DNA from: Saprospiraceae bacterium | GTDB taxonomy: Bacteria > Bacteroidota > Bacteroidia > Chitinophagales > Saprospiraceae | Assembly (NCBI GenBank): GCA_013214355.1 | Contig: JABSSL010000014.1 | Span: forward strand, 57,296-121,295 | DNA: 64,000 bases | Reading direction: 5' to 3' | Shown: one piece after another, positions 52,387 through 63,200 of the stretch | Layout: each line of letters begins with the position of its first letter | Numbering within the stretch: the first letter of the stretch is position 1 | Notes under the pieces: generated by a model | What the model was told of the DNA's origin: nothing | The model's database searches: none | Seen by the model: only the letters and a program-made list of their open reading frames with translations | Position numbers and translations under genes: made by a program

Positions 52387-54720
52387 CTATTTAATATTCT
52401 TCTGACGCGCCGCGTTCACAAAAAGGCAATTGCCGATACCCTCGTATCCTGCAAATAGTGCAGCTCCATCATGCTTGACTAGCTCATCTCTAAAACCGAT
52501 GATAGAGAGGTCGGCATCCTTTGATTTTTCCTTGATGATGGTGTGAATGTCAATGGCTTGCTTGCGAGGTATGGTCTCGATATTATTGATGGAAATTGGT
52601 AGTTGTCCAGCTTCTACCAGGCTATGAAGTTTTTCACGCTCTTCATTACAGCTCTCCTCAGGGTACACCGCAAAGATCTTGATTTGTCCTCCTTTCCATT
52701 CTTTATGACCTAAAATAATATAGGCTAAGAGGATCATCAAACTTGCATTTTCATAGTCATTGGAGGTGATCCAGATATGGATACTTTTCTTTAGCCCATA
52801 CCCTCGCTCGGAGCTACCCAGGATGATCACGTCAAAATTGACAGATTTCACCAATTTGAAATTATCGACGATATCTTTCAAATTCGTGGGCTGTTGCTTC
52901 GAGAATTCCAAGAGCAGCAGGTTGTTCTCCGTACCAGAGATTCCGGGGAGCTGAATGACTTGGGCAATTGCCGAGGTATAAGATGGACTGATCAAGGTGT
53001 CAATGTAAATATTACTCTTGCTGGTCTCGGCCATACGGATCAGCCGCTCCTTGGCAGCTCTTGCTTCCTGGTCGGTGCTCTTGGACAGATAACCTGTGAT
53101 CTTATGGATGTAAGTACCAAAGCCATATTTCTGGGAAATCCACCGTAGAATATCAAAGGCAGCTAGGCGATCAAAGGAGGACTCCGAAATGCAAATGGCA
53201 GAAGGCCTCCAACTGGCGATTTGTTCTTTTTCAGCCTTCTGTAGGAAAACTTGTAGCTGCCGACTAAACTGGAAAATTACGCCTTGAAAAATGACGGCCA
53301 TATTTTTCTTGTCCGGATTATAATAACTCACCATAGCGTAGATCCCGGTCATCAGTAGCAACGCTAAGACGGCATACCCTGGGTTCATGACGAAAATTAA
53401 CCCAAAACAGGCTACGGCCCCGAATAGCGAAATATACCAGCGCGATCGGAAAGTTGGGCGATAAGAAGGATCAGCTGCAAAGTGCTGCAAAAAGGAAATC
53501 AAACATAGAGAACCATAGGTCACCATAAAGAAGATCGAAATAATCTCCGCTACAAAGTCCAGTCCTCCCATCAATACAAATACGAAGGCGATAGCAATAA
53601 CTACAATGGTGGCATTATAAGGCTCATCCTTTTTCCCTCTACCTCTTGATAGCCAGAAGTTGATCTGTGAAGAAGGTAATAATCGATCTCGAGCAATAGC
53701 TTGCAGGGTTCGAGGAGCTACCAGAATGGAACCAATCGCCGAAGAAATGGTGGCAGCTGCTAACCCAACTGGGATCAGCCACCAGCCCTGCCAAGCAATG
53801 CTGGCCATCACCAGAGCGTCCGTATCAGCTAAGTCTGCAGGACTCGCTGATACCGCCAATTTGTAAGCGATAAATACATAGACGACCATGCCAGATAGAG
53901 TCCCTGCTAGCGTTCCTAATGGTATGGAACGGCTTGGGTTTCTTAAGTCACCAGAGAGTCCGACACCTGCGGTCATTCCGGTAAAAGCCGGGAAAATGAT
54001 CGCAAAAACGGTAAAGAACCCAATGGGTAGAAGCGGTTTGTTAGAGCCGCTATTATTTTGATCATCAATAGCAATGGTGGTATCCTCCGCTAAGCTGTTA
54101 TCGATAGATTCTTCGAATACTTCCACGTTGTAGACCGTAGCAAATGGATCTAGCTCGTTGCTTTTACTATATTCTGTTTGGCCAATAAAAAATGCAGCCA
54201 AGGAGAGGAACAAAGTGGCCACCACCACATAGAGTGCCTTCACGCCCAGGTCGGCCCCTTTAACCAGAACAATTACGGTCAAAACAAACAGGGCAGGAAT
54301 ACTTACCGTCTGTTTTTTATCCACTAACCAAGCGAGGATGGGATGTAAATCATAGTGTAGCTTGACGTATTCAAATGCACTGCTAAAGGCTTCCGCAAAA
54401 GCGATGATATAAAAAGCTACGCTGATGGCCTGCGAAAAGAACAAAGCAATCCCAATGGAAGAGCCAATCACCAGCCCGAAAGAACGAGAGATGATATAGT
54501 ACTCCCCTCCTCCTTCTACTTTCTGATTGGTGGCAATTTCGGCGATGGCCATGGCAGTCGGTATCGTAACAGCGTGCCCGATCAAAATGATGGCTAAAGT
54601 GCCCACTAGACCTACAGAACCAACAGCAAAGCCAAAGCGAAGGAACATTACAGCGCCAAGTATGGTTGATATTGCTGTGAAGAATACTGGGGCAGTTCCG
54701 AATTTTTCCAATTTACTCAT
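52387..54720 (-). CDS. Cation-chloride-cotransporter-like APC permease
   Basis: 777 aa, 12 or more membrane helices in the first 450 residues. The family pattern is GTAPVFFTAISTILGAVMFLR, GGGEYYIISRSFG and SQAISVAFYI, characteristic of SLC12-type (Na-K-Cl) transporters. The last 300 residues are cytosolic and soluble, with an alternating fold (WIGTYIHKI-like; NNLLLLEFSKQQ; VILGSSERGYGLK), resembling the C-terminal domains that control cotransporters. The gene has a conserved Met-Ser-Lys start. Ion specificity cannot be read. It is convergent with the phosphatase gene. Confidence 0.85.
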   Translation of the reverse strand: MSKLEKFGTAPVFFTAISTILGAVMFLRFGFAVGSVGLVGTLAIILIGHAVTIPTAMAIAEIATNQKVEGGGEYYIISRSFGLVIGSSIGIALFFSQAISVAFYIIAFAEAFSSAFEYVKLHYDLHPILAWLVDKKQTVSIPALFVLTVIVLVKGADLGVKALYVVVATLFLSLAAFFIGQTEYSKSNELDPFATVYNVEVFEESIDNSLAEDTTIAIDDQNNSGSNKPLLPIGFFTVFAIIFPAFTGMTAGVGLSGDLRNPSRSIPLGTLAGTLSGMVVYVFIAYKLAVSASPADLADTDALVMASIAWQGWWLIPVGLAAATISSAIGSILVAPRTLQAIARDRLLPSSQINFWLSRGRGKKDEPYNATIVVIAIAFVFVLMGGLDFVAEIISIFFMVTYGSLCLISFLQHFAADPSYRPTFRSRWYISLFGAVACFGLIFVMNPGYAVLALLLMTGIYAMVSYYNPDKKNMAVIFQGVIFQFSRQLQVFLQKAEKEQIASWRPSAICISESSFDRLAAFDILRWISQKYGFGTYIHKITGYLSKSTDQEARAAKERLIRMAETSKSNIYIDTLISPSYTSAIAQVIQLPGISGTENNLLLLEFSKQQPTNLKDIVDNFKLVKSVNFDVIILGSSERGYGLKKSIHIWITSNDYENASLMILLAYIILGHKEWKGGQIKIFAVYPEESCNEEREKLHSLVEAGQLPISINNIETIPRKQAIDIHTIIKEKSKDADLSIIGFRDELVKHDGAALFAGYEGIGNCLFVNAARQKNIK

Positions 54721-54967
54721 GAAGTGTTCCGCTTGCGGTGATGTGGAAGTAAACGTAATAACAACGGTTTGGATTCATCAACTAAAGCGCCTCAAGGTAT
54801 AAAAGTTTTGGTACGCCATGCAAATAATATAGAGGAATGGATACGCTTTAATCTATAAAAGTGATATGTATTTCAAGGGTGAATCCCTATTTTTGCGCTC
54901 GTCTTGCCAAAAGGAGTATAAAATACCCACTCCTAAGCGCATCACGAGTAGAATAAAATTGAATAAA

Positions 54968-56734
54968 ATGTATCGATCACACACCTGTGGAGAGTTGCGG
55001 ATGCAACACGTAGGACAAGAAATTACGATTAGTGGCTGGGTTCAAGCCAGTCGTGACTTTGGCGGAATGACATTTATCGATCTTCGAGATCGTTATGGTA
55101 TTACGCAGTTGGTTTTCGATATGGAGGATGATGACGCCCTATGTACACAGGCTCGGAAATTGGGTCGCGAATTTGTGGTTAGAGTGAAAGGTTTGGTGAG
55201 AGAGCGAACCAATAAAAATCCCAATCGTGCAACTGGTGATATTGAGATTGAGGTAAAGGAAATGGATGTTTTGAATGCGTCGAAAGTTCCTCCTTTTACC
55301 ATTGAAGAAGATACGGATGGAGGGGATGACCTTCGTATGAAATATCGATATCTTGATTTGAGAAGAGGCCCTGTCCAAGCAAACATAATCTTCCGTAGCA
55401 AACTTGCCCTAGCTACCAGAAGTTACCTGGGAGGACAAGGCTTTATCGAGGTTGAGACGCCGTTCTTAATCAAGAGTACCCCGGAAGGCGCACGTGACTT
55501 TGTCGTGCCAAGCCGGATGAATGGTGGTCAGTTTTATGCCTTGCCGCAATCTCCTCAGACCTTTAAGCAGTTGCTCATGGTGTCTGGCTTTGACAAGTAT
55601 TTCCAAATCGTGAAATGCTTTAGAGATGAAGACTTGCGAGCAGACCGCCAGCCAGAATTTACGCAGATTGACTGTGAAATGTCTTTCGTAACTCAGGAGC
55701 AGATCTTGCAGACTTTTGAAGGATTGACAAAGAATCTATTCAAAGAGACCATCGGAGTAGAATTACCTGATTTTCCTCGTATGAACTATGACGAGGCGAT
55801 GCGCAGATTTGGATCTGATAAGCCAGATATGCGTTTCGGGATGGAGTTTGTGGAGTTGAATGATGTAGCACAAGGCAAAAACTTTGTCGTATTTGATAAG
55901 GCTGAGTTGGTGGTGGGTATCTGTGCCGAAGGACAAGCCGGTATGACGCGTAAGCAAGTGGATGGATTGACGGATTGGGTGAAGCGCCCACAGATCGGAG
56001 CCAAAGGTCTAGTTTATATCAAGTTCAATGAAGATGGAAGTCTAAAGTCTTCCATCGGTAAATTCTTCTCAGAAGATGAATTGAGAGCATGGGGAGAGCG
56101 CTTTGGTGCTAAGCCTGGAGATATGGTATTTATCTTGGCTGGGGAGACGGATAAAACCCGCAAGCAATTGAACGAATTGCGCCTGGAGTTAGGCCGTAGA
56201 CTAGGGTTGATGAAAGAAGGGGACTTCAAGCCTTTATGGGTTGTGGACTTCCCGCTCTTGGAATGGGATGAGGATAGCAATCGCTTCCACGCCATGCACC
56301 ACCCTTTCACCTCTCCAAAGAAAGAAGATGTGGAACGCATGCTTACCGGAGATCATGAGACTATGAAGAGTCTGCGGGCTGATGCCTATGACTTGGTGAT
56401 TAACGGTTCTGAAATTGGCGGGGGTTCCATTAGAATCCACGATCGGGCATTACAAGCACGTAACTTCAAGCTACTCGGCTTCACGCCAGAAGAAGCAGAA
56501 GAGCAATTTGGCTTCCTAATGGGAGCTTTTGAATACGGTGCGCCTCCACACGGTGGTATTGCCTTCGGTTTTGACCGCTTATGCGCCGTTATGAATGGCC
56601 AAGCGAGTATTCGCGATTTCATTGCCTTCCCTAAGAACAACCAAGGGCGGGACATGATGATCGATGCACCAGCCGCAGTCGACGGAGCACAGTTAGAAGA
56701 ATTGCAGATCAAATTAGATTTGAAAGAATCATAA
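54968..56734 (+). CDS. aspS: Aspartyl-tRNA synthetase, bacterial type
   Basis: 588 aa; charges tRNA(Asp) in the cytosol. The ATG at 54968 ([11 protein letters not shown]) fits the family; the upstream in-frame ATG at 54866 adds an unrelated stretch. An OB-fold anticodon domain ([20 protein letters not shown]) is followed by class II motif 1 (RYLDLRR), motif 2 ([18 protein letters not shown]), the bacterial insert with GAD-like elements (300-410) and motif 3 ([14 protein letters not shown]). Size and insert match bacterial AspRS. Not linked to other translation genes. Ends at two hairpins. Confidence 0.97.
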   Translation: MYRSHTCGELRMQHVGQEITISGWVQASRDFGGMTFIDLRDRYGITQLVFDMEDDDALCTQARKLGREFVVRVKGLVRERTNKNPNRATGDIEIEVKEMDVLNASKVPPFTIEEDTDGGDDLRMKYRYLDLRRGPVQANIIFRSKLALATRSYLGGQGFIEVETPFLIKSTPEGARDFVVPSRMNGGQFYALPQSPQTFKQLLMVSGFDKYFQIVKCFRDEDLRADRQPEFTQIDCEMSFVTQEQILQTFEGLTKNLFKETIGVELPDFPRMNYDEAMRRFGSDKPDMRFGMEFVELNDVAQGKNFVVFDKAELVVGICAEGQAGMTRKQVDGLTDWVKRPQIGAKGLVYIKFNEDGSLKSSIGKFFSEDELRAWGERFGAKPGDMVFILAGETDKTRKQLNELRLELGRRLGLMKEGDFKPLWVVDFPLLEWDEDSNRFHAMHHPFTSPKKEDVERMLTGDHETMKSLRADAYDLVINGSEIGGGSIRIHDRALQARNFKLLGFTPEEAEEQFGFLMGAFEYGAPPHGGIAFGFDRLCAVMNGQASIRDFIAFPKNNQGRDMMIDAPAAVDGAQLEELQIKLDLKES

Positions 56735-56738
56735 GTTC

Positions 56739-56808
56739 GCGGTTATTAGACCGCTGCGCTGTCAGACAGTTAGAAGCGAGAAGTCAGATCTATTGGCTTC
56801 TCGCTTCT
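56739..56808 (+). terminator. Terminator region of aspS
   Basis: Two hairpins follow the stop codon: GCGGT/ACCGC (56739-56754) and a strong perfect 12-bp AGAAGCGAGAAG/CTTCTCGCTTCT (56772-56808). The second is followed by a T-rich stretch. The strand beyond is pyrimidine-rich up to the convergent gene. Confidence 0.72.
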
Positions 56809-56871
56809 TATTTCTGGCCTCTTGCTCTGCATGTTCAGCCCCTCTTCCTCCTAACCTCTATTTGTCATCCT

Positions 56872-57606
56872 CTAACTCTCCTTATCCGTAATCAATTGCT
56901 TTACTCTTTGTCGATGATTTCTCCCAATGGTCAGCATTGTACCATTTTGCATTTTAATCTGATTCCCTTCCAGGTAATCGATGTAGTGTCTATTCACAAT
57001 GGTCGACTTGTGAATCCGGAAAAAGGTGGGACTAGGTAAGATATCTTCAAAGCTTTGTAGTGTTTTAGGGGTCAAATGAAAGCCATGCTTTTGCCATACT
57101 TTGACGTAGTTGCCATGACTTTCCAGGTAGTAGATATCCTCTATTTGAATTTGGATGAAGCGCTTGTCTGATTTGATGAAGAGTTGTTGGGGGCTGGAGG
57201 CATCCCTGGCTATTGTTGTCTCTGCCTGGTTCGCTTTTAATTGCTGCTGATCAAAAGCTCGTCTTACGGCTTTCAAAAATCGATCGAACCGATAGGGCTT
57301 TAGTAGGTAATCAATCACCTCTAGGTCAAAACTTTCCAAAGCATACTTCTCGTAGGCGGAAGTAATAATGACCATAGGCTTGTCGTCCAACAACCTAAGG
57401 AATTCTAGCCCTTTTAGTTTTGGCATTTGTATATCTAAGAAAATGAGATCGACGGATTGATGCCGGAGAAATTCCAAGGCCTCTAGCGCCAGAAAAGACT
57501 GGCCAATGATCTCAAGACCGGGCACATCCTTTGTGAAGCGTATGATGACATCATGAGCGAGCGGTTCATCATCCACGATCAAAGCCTTGAGTGTTAGGGG
57601 TTCCAT
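56872..57606 (-). CDS. LytTR-type response regulator
   Basis: 244 aa. Receiver domain with Asp58 (LIFLDIQMPK) and the phosphosite neighbours Asp12 and Asp13 of LIVDDEP. The C-terminal LytTR domain (140-240) is typical: FIQIQIEDIYYLESHGNYVK, FRIHKSTIVNRHYID and MLTIGRNHRQRVKQLI. It is overlapped by 13 nt with the histidine kinase gene upstream, so it is cotranscribed. The ABC exporter genes lie divergently beyond the kinase and are plausible targets. Confidence 0.94.
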   Translation of the reverse strand: MEPLTLKALIVDDEPLAHDVIIRFTKDVPGLEIIGQSFLALEALEFLRHQSVDLIFLDIQMPKLKGLEFLRLLDDKPMVIITSAYEKYALESFDLEVIDYLLKPYRFDRFLKAVRRAFDQQQLKANQAETTIARDASSPQQLFIKSDKRFIQIQIEDIYYLESHGNYVKVWQKHGFHLTPKTLQSFEDILPSPTFFRIHKSTIVNRHYIDYLEGNQIKMQNGTMLTIGRNHRQRVKQLITDKES

Positions 57607-59096
57607 ACTTCTAAATTTGCGGTGAACACGCCCTCTCCTTCCTGAACGGAAAAGTGGTGTTGATAGGGAAATAGAAGACTCAATCTCCGTTGTAGATTCT
57701 CTAAACCAATCCCTGCTTCATTGTCTGGGTTAGGTTCAAAGGAATTGCTGCAATTGAAGGAAAGGGATTTTGAATCACTCCTTAAATCAATGCTCAGGAA
57801 GCATTTCTCTTCCGCTGGTTCGATGCCATGCTTAAAGGCATTTTCAATCAATATGATCAATAAAAGTGGAGGCAATAAAAAAGAGGGATCTTCAACAGAT
57901 TTGTTGAATTGTAACTCAAAGTCTTTATGCAAGCGAATTTGCTGTAGATGTAGATAGTCTTCGATATAATTTATCTCCTCCGATAGGGGCACCTCTTTCT
58001 CTTTCCCCTTATAGATGACGTAGCGCATGAGCTCAGATAATTGTACGATGACTTCTGGGGTTTGATCGGACTTAGCCAAGCTTAAGGAGTACAGATTGTG
58101 CAAAGTGTTGAAGAAAAAGTGTGGGTTGATCTGCTGCTTCAAGAGAAGCAATTCACTTTCAATGTGCTGTTTTTCCAGTTTCGTGATTTCGCTATTCTGT
58201 TTAAACCATTGAAAGGCTACGATCAGTGGTAAACTGGTAATTAAGACAATGCCAGGGAGAAGGGCATTGAGCTCAGTGAATACGACGAGGGTTTGACTTG
58301 GCATCAAACTCTTGGCATCACGAACGAGCGGAAGACTCACCAATATTTGTGAAAGGATGGGAAAAAATAAAGCAATCCCTCCTGCTACCCCGATCGCATA
58401 AAGAAGGATACCTCTTCTTTTAAGAATTTCAGGAATTAGGAATCGACTATTTAATAAATAGAAAAAATACAGCGACAGATAGATCAGAGAAAACTGTAGC
58501 GCATAGGCTAGGAAACGGAAAAAGTGCCTAAATACCAAAGCCAGATCTACACTAGGCATAATCAATTCTTGCCGATCAAAAATTTCCTGATTGCTAACAA
58601 TCATCATGCTAAACAAAAGCGAAAAGAAAGTGATCCCAATTAGAATCGTCCCATCGATTCCCCATTTCTCTAACCAGTTAATGATCGCTCCCTTTTGGGT
58701 GGCTAAGGCATTGATCAAAAGACCAAGATCAAGGGCTGGTAACAGCACAGCCAACATGACAAAGTAGTCGGCCATGCCAAAGAGCGAGACATGAAATTGC
58801 CAACGTAATTGAGATAAGGAAGCAATGATGATTGGTATGACAAGAAAAACACCTGTCCACAATAACCAGAAGGCCCAAATAGAGAGGCGAACCTTTAACC
58901 ATTCTCTCCAATAAGTAAAGGCCAAAAGGGGCGCATTCAGACCTGCCAATACGGTCAGGCAAGACAAATAGTGCTGCCAACTATGTGGCGTAAGATTAGT
59001 GGCTCGTTCTGCACTCAAAACCAAGAAAAGGGCTAGATACACCCAAAGGTTATTGTTCAACCAAGCAAACCGAGTCCATTTTAGATGCCCATTCAT
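57594..59096 (-). CDS. LytS-like sensor histidine kinase
   Basis: 500 aa. The N-terminal 300 residues contain about seven or eight hydrophobic helices, without a large periplasmic domain, so sensing may be within the membrane. The His_kinase block is KQQINPHFFFNTLHNLYSLS and the ATPase N box LLIILIENAFKHG. This is the standard LytS/YehU arrangement, paired with the LytTR regulator by a 13-nt overlap. The start codon is 194 nt from the divergent ABC gene. Confidence 0.93.
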   Translation of the reverse strand: MNGHLKWTRFAWLNNNLWVYLALFLVLSAERATNLTPHSWQHYLSCLTVLAGLNAPLLAFTYWREWLKVRLSIWAFWLLWTGVFLVIPIIIASLSQLRWQFHVSLFGMADYFVMLAVLLPALDLGLLINALATQKGAIINWLEKWGIDGTILIGITFFSLLFSMMIVSNQEIFDRQELIMPSVDLALVFRHFFRFLAYALQFSLIYLSLYFFYLLNSRFLIPEILKRRGILLYAIGVAGGIALFFPILSQILVSLPLVRDAKSLMPSQTLVVFTELNALLPGIVLITSLPLIVAFQWFKQNSEITKLEKQHIESELLLLKQQINPHFFFNTLHNLYSLSLAKSDQTPEVIVQLSELMRYVIYKGKEKEVPLSEEINYIEDYLHLQQIRLHKDFELQFNKSVEDPSFLLPPLLLIILIENAFKHGIEPAEEKCFLSIDLRSDSKSLSFNCSNSFEPNPDNEAGIGLENLQRRLSLLFPYQHHFSVQEGEGVFTANLEVWNP

Positions 59097-59289
59097 ACCT
59101 TACAAAGAAGCAGAAAATGCAGCTTTCCAACAAGTTTTAAGGATCAAGCGCAAGATTTCGATGATATAGTGCATCATTCATGACTGGGGTTGCAGCCTGC
59201 ACTTGATCATCGATTTGTTGCGGAACGACACTTTTCTTTGCTTTCCGTGGTCTACAGGCCGTATTTCGTAGCAAAAGAAATCACAAGAC

Positions 59290-60183
59290 ATGCTACCTAC
59301 GAATCACCTCCAAGTAGAAAACCTATCAAAAACGTATCGTCGGGGCGTCAAGGCCCTCCATGATCTAAGCTTTGAAGCTCACAACGGGATCTTTGGGCTA
59401 CTAGGACCCAATGGAGCAGGAAAATCTACCCTGATGCGCACCATTGCTGGTCTTCAGGAAGCGGATGCGGGCACGATTCATTTTAATGGAGTGGATATCC
59501 TTGCCCAGCCACAATTCATCCGCAACCAATTGGGATACCTCCCACAGGATTTTGGGGTCTATCCGGGGATGTCTACTTGGCAACTTATGGACCACCTAGC
59601 TATTCTGAAAGGTATTCATCAAAGTGTCGAACGCAAAAACCAGATCGAGCAGCTATTAGGTCACACCAATTTATGGGCGTATCGCAAAAAAGCGGTGAGT
59701 ACCTTTTCTGGTGGGATGAGACAACGGTTCGGCGTAGCCCAAGCTTTATTGGGTAACCCACAGTTGGTCATTGTAGATGAACCTACGGCAGGACTTGACC
59801 CCGAAGAGCGGAATCGATTTTTGGATTTGCTTAGCGAATTGGGAGAAGAAAAGATCGTGATTTTATCTACCCATATCGTGGAAGATGTGAGAGACCTTTG
59901 CCAGCAAGTCGCCATTATTCACAAGGGTAGCTTGGTAGAGCAGGGGCGACCAGATGATCTAATAGAGCGAATCAGAGGTAAGGTTTGGCGCAAGATATTG
60001 GATAAAGCCTTGGATTTTGATGTATCATCTGACCAGTACTTACTGTCTAGTAGATTATTCGCGGGACGACGACGGGTTCATGTATTAGCCGATCGATGGC
60101 CAGGAGAGAACTTTGAATCAATTGAACCTGGTTTGGAAGATGTCTACTTCTCCACCTTTCAACAAGCTCCCATTCACGCCTAA
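59290..60183 (+). CDS. ABC transporter ATP-binding protein
   Basis: 297 aa, with Walker A (LLGPNGAGKSTLM), Q-loop (GYLPQDFGVYP), signature (STFSGGMRQRFGVAQ), Walker B (LVIVDEPTAGLDP) and H-loop (ILSTHIVED). The C-terminal 70 residues extend past the core. It powers the permease encoded 53 nt downstream. Whether the pair exports a peptide, antibiotic or other substrate is not visible; the fused peptidase suggests a peptide link. Possible control by the divergent LytTR system. Confidence 0.95.
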   Translation: MLPTNHLQVENLSKTYRRGVKALHDLSFEAHNGIFGLLGPNGAGKSTLMRTIAGLQEADAGTIHFNGVDILAQPQFIRNQLGYLPQDFGVYPGMSTWQLMDHLAILKGIHQSVERKNQIEQLLGHTNLWAYRKKAVSTFSGGMRQRFGVAQALLGNPQLVIVDEPTAGLDPEERNRFLDLLSELGEEKIVILSTHIVEDVRDLCQQVAIIHKGSLVEQGRPDDLIERIRGKVWRKILDKALDFDVSSDQYLLSSRLFAGRRRVHVLADRWPGENFESIEPGLEDVYFSTFQQAPIHA

Positions 60184-60236
60184 GTACATTCTCAACACCT
60201 CATTCTTAATTCAACATTAAACATTCTCCATTACAA

Positions 60237-63200
60237 ATGTTTTCCCGACTACTTCTCTTCGAATGGCGTTTTCATAGCCGACACATTTCCTTCCTAGTAT
60301 TTGCCCTGGCATTCCTCGCCTTTGGTTTTGCCTTGTCAGGCAATGCTTTTGGCGAGCCCAATCTTTACTACAACTCTACCTACAACTTACATAAGATCGT
60401 GGGTTTATTCTCCTTGGTGGCCATCTTCTTCATTATGATACAAACCAGTAGGGTTGTATTGCGTGATCAGACCCATCGGATGGCGCCTTTGATCTTCACC
60501 ACGCCGGTGCTAAAGCGGACCTATCTGACGACGCGCTTTTTCGGTTTATTCTTTAGCGGCTTGGTCCTCTTTGCCTTTGCCATTCTAGGACTCTGGATGG
60601 GAGCTTTGATCAGAAGCGGCAGTGAAGATCAGATTGGATCACTCAGTGCCATCAATTATCTATGGCCCTATTTGGTTTTGGGTTTACCCAATATCTTTTT
60701 GGCTTCTGCTCTCCTCTTTCTGATTGCAAGCTTGACAAGAAGTACATTGTTGACCTATGTAGGAGGAATTTTACTCTACTGTCTCTATTGGTTTGGAGCC
60801 ATTTACTTCAACTCCCCAATGATTGCAGGTTCAACGCCAGCCACGCCAGAGGGGATGGCATTGGCAGCTCTAATCGATCCCTTTGGTCTCTCTGCTTTTT
60901 TTGAGCAAACTCAGTTTTGGGAGGTTGTGGAGAAGAATGAAGCATTGATCCGTATGCGGGGCTTGTTTTTGCTGAATCGCCTGATCTGGATCTTGGCAGG
61001 TGGAATAGTTTTGCTACTTACTTACCGATTGTTTTCGTTTAGAAAGGAAGGGAGGAGGGCGAAAGCCGGGGGAGATGCAATACCAGTTCACCAAGAGGAA
61101 GGGCTAGTCTCTTATCGCCAACCCCTCCTTTCAATTACCCAACAAACTAGTTGGCCAGTCCTAAAAAGCAGCCTTAGACTAGAATGGAAACTACTTTGGG
61201 GAGGTTGGCCAATTCGACTTGCCATGCTCCTTTGGGTTGGTGTAATCTTGTCTGAAATCCTAAGCCGAATTTATGGTGGTAGCGAATATGGGAGTACCCT
61301 TTACCCTACTACAGATTTAATGATTTGGTTGATCGAGGAGCCCTATCAATTATTTAGCCGAATACTCGTGATATTCTTTGCGGGAGAGATCATGGCGAGA
61401 GAGCGATTGATTCGATGGAAGGACATGGTAGATAGCACGCCTATCCAGGATTGGGTCTCCTATCTCTCCAAGTTGCTGGCGTTGATCACTTTACCCATGA
61501 TTATGCTACTCAGCGCATTTTTAGTGGCGGTGCTATGTCAACTCATCAAAGGTTTTTATGCGTTTGAATTGGCCCAATACCTTATGCAGTTTTATTTGTT
61601 GGGGCTACCCTTGGTGTTCTTTTCGGTCCTGATTCTGTTTATTCAAAGCTTAGTATCCAATAAATATGTCGGGATGTTTATTGGTCTTGCGCTTACGATC
61701 GTGTTTCTAACAGGTTTGAGTGCTCGCTTCGGTTTAGCGCATCCTATGACCCGACTTGGCGTTTTTCCTGAAGTTTTGTACAACAATATGAATGGCATAG
61801 ATCGGCAGCTTGGCGCCTTTCATTGGTTCGCCCTCTATTGGACTAGTTTGATGGCCTTGTTCATCTACTTTAGCTGGAAAGGCTGGAAGCGTGGGCAGCG
61901 AAATTCCTTCATCCAGCAAGTGCGTACCAATTTTCGCCAACCGTATTCTAGTAGTTGGAGGACGACCACTCTGTTAACCCTCTTATTTCTAAGTCTATGC
62001 GGAGGATTATATTACCAAATGAACGTGCTCAACACCCGTACAAGCCGAGAGGCCTCTCTTGATCGGAGAGCCGCTTATGAATTGAAATATAAACCGATGG
62101 ATGAATGGCCTGATTTGCGAGTGGCAGCCATGAAGTCGAAGGTAGATATTTATCCAAAGCAAGGTAGCTTCAAAATCGAACATAAGTTTGCCTTGACCAA
62201 TCGGGGAGATGCCCCCATTCTTAAGCAATGGTTTACTGCTCCCCGCTGGTTGGAAGTAGAAAGACTGGAAATCGACCAGGCTGAACTGATAGATTACGAT
62301 CCCTTGCATCGGGTGTATCAATTTATCCTAAATCAGCCAGTTCAGCCTGGTGATACGATCAATATGACCTATAATATCAAGTATCAACCCAGGGGCGTAA
62401 GATTTGCGCGTTCCATACGGGAACGCTCTGTGGTTGAAAATGGAACGAATATCATGAGTATTGGGATTGTCCCTAGATTTGGATATCAATCAGATATAGA
62501 AATTCGGGATAATGAGGAGCGTCTGAAGAGAGGGTTGCCTCCTCTGGAGATCATCGAAGCAAGTGATATGCATGCAGGAATGGCAGATGAAGATCGCGCA
62601 ACCTATAATAAGTTTGACTTTGAAACAATCATTTCGACCGATAGCCCACAAAAGGCAGTTGCACCAGGAAACCTAATAGACAGTTGGGAAGAAGATAGTC
62701 GAGCATATTTTCATTACAAAAGTCAAGCGCCGATCAATCATTTCTACAGTTATATTTCGGCTAATTATCAGCTTCTCCAGCGTCAAGTAGATAGTGTAAT
62801 GCTTTCTGTGTTTTATGATGAGGGGCAAGCCTATAATGTGGATCTGATTGTAGAGGTGATGGAACAAACATTGGCCTATTGCCAGGATGCATTTGGGGCC
62901 TACAAGATGGATGAGTTGCGGCTACTAGAAATCCCTGGCCATTGGCCTATGGGCGGATATGCTGCGCCCGGAATTATTGGTTTGGTGGAAGATCGAGCTT
63001 TTCTTACCGATTTGAGGGATACCACTGCTTTTGATGTAGTGACTAAGCGAGTCGCTCATGAGGTCGCTCATCAATGGTTTGGTCATCAGCTCACGCCATA
63101 CACAGGGGCAGGCGGTAGCTTCCTAGTAGAATCTACCGCTAAATACCTGGAGTGTGTTATTCAAGAGCAACGGCAAGGGAAGCACCAACTTAGGACTTTA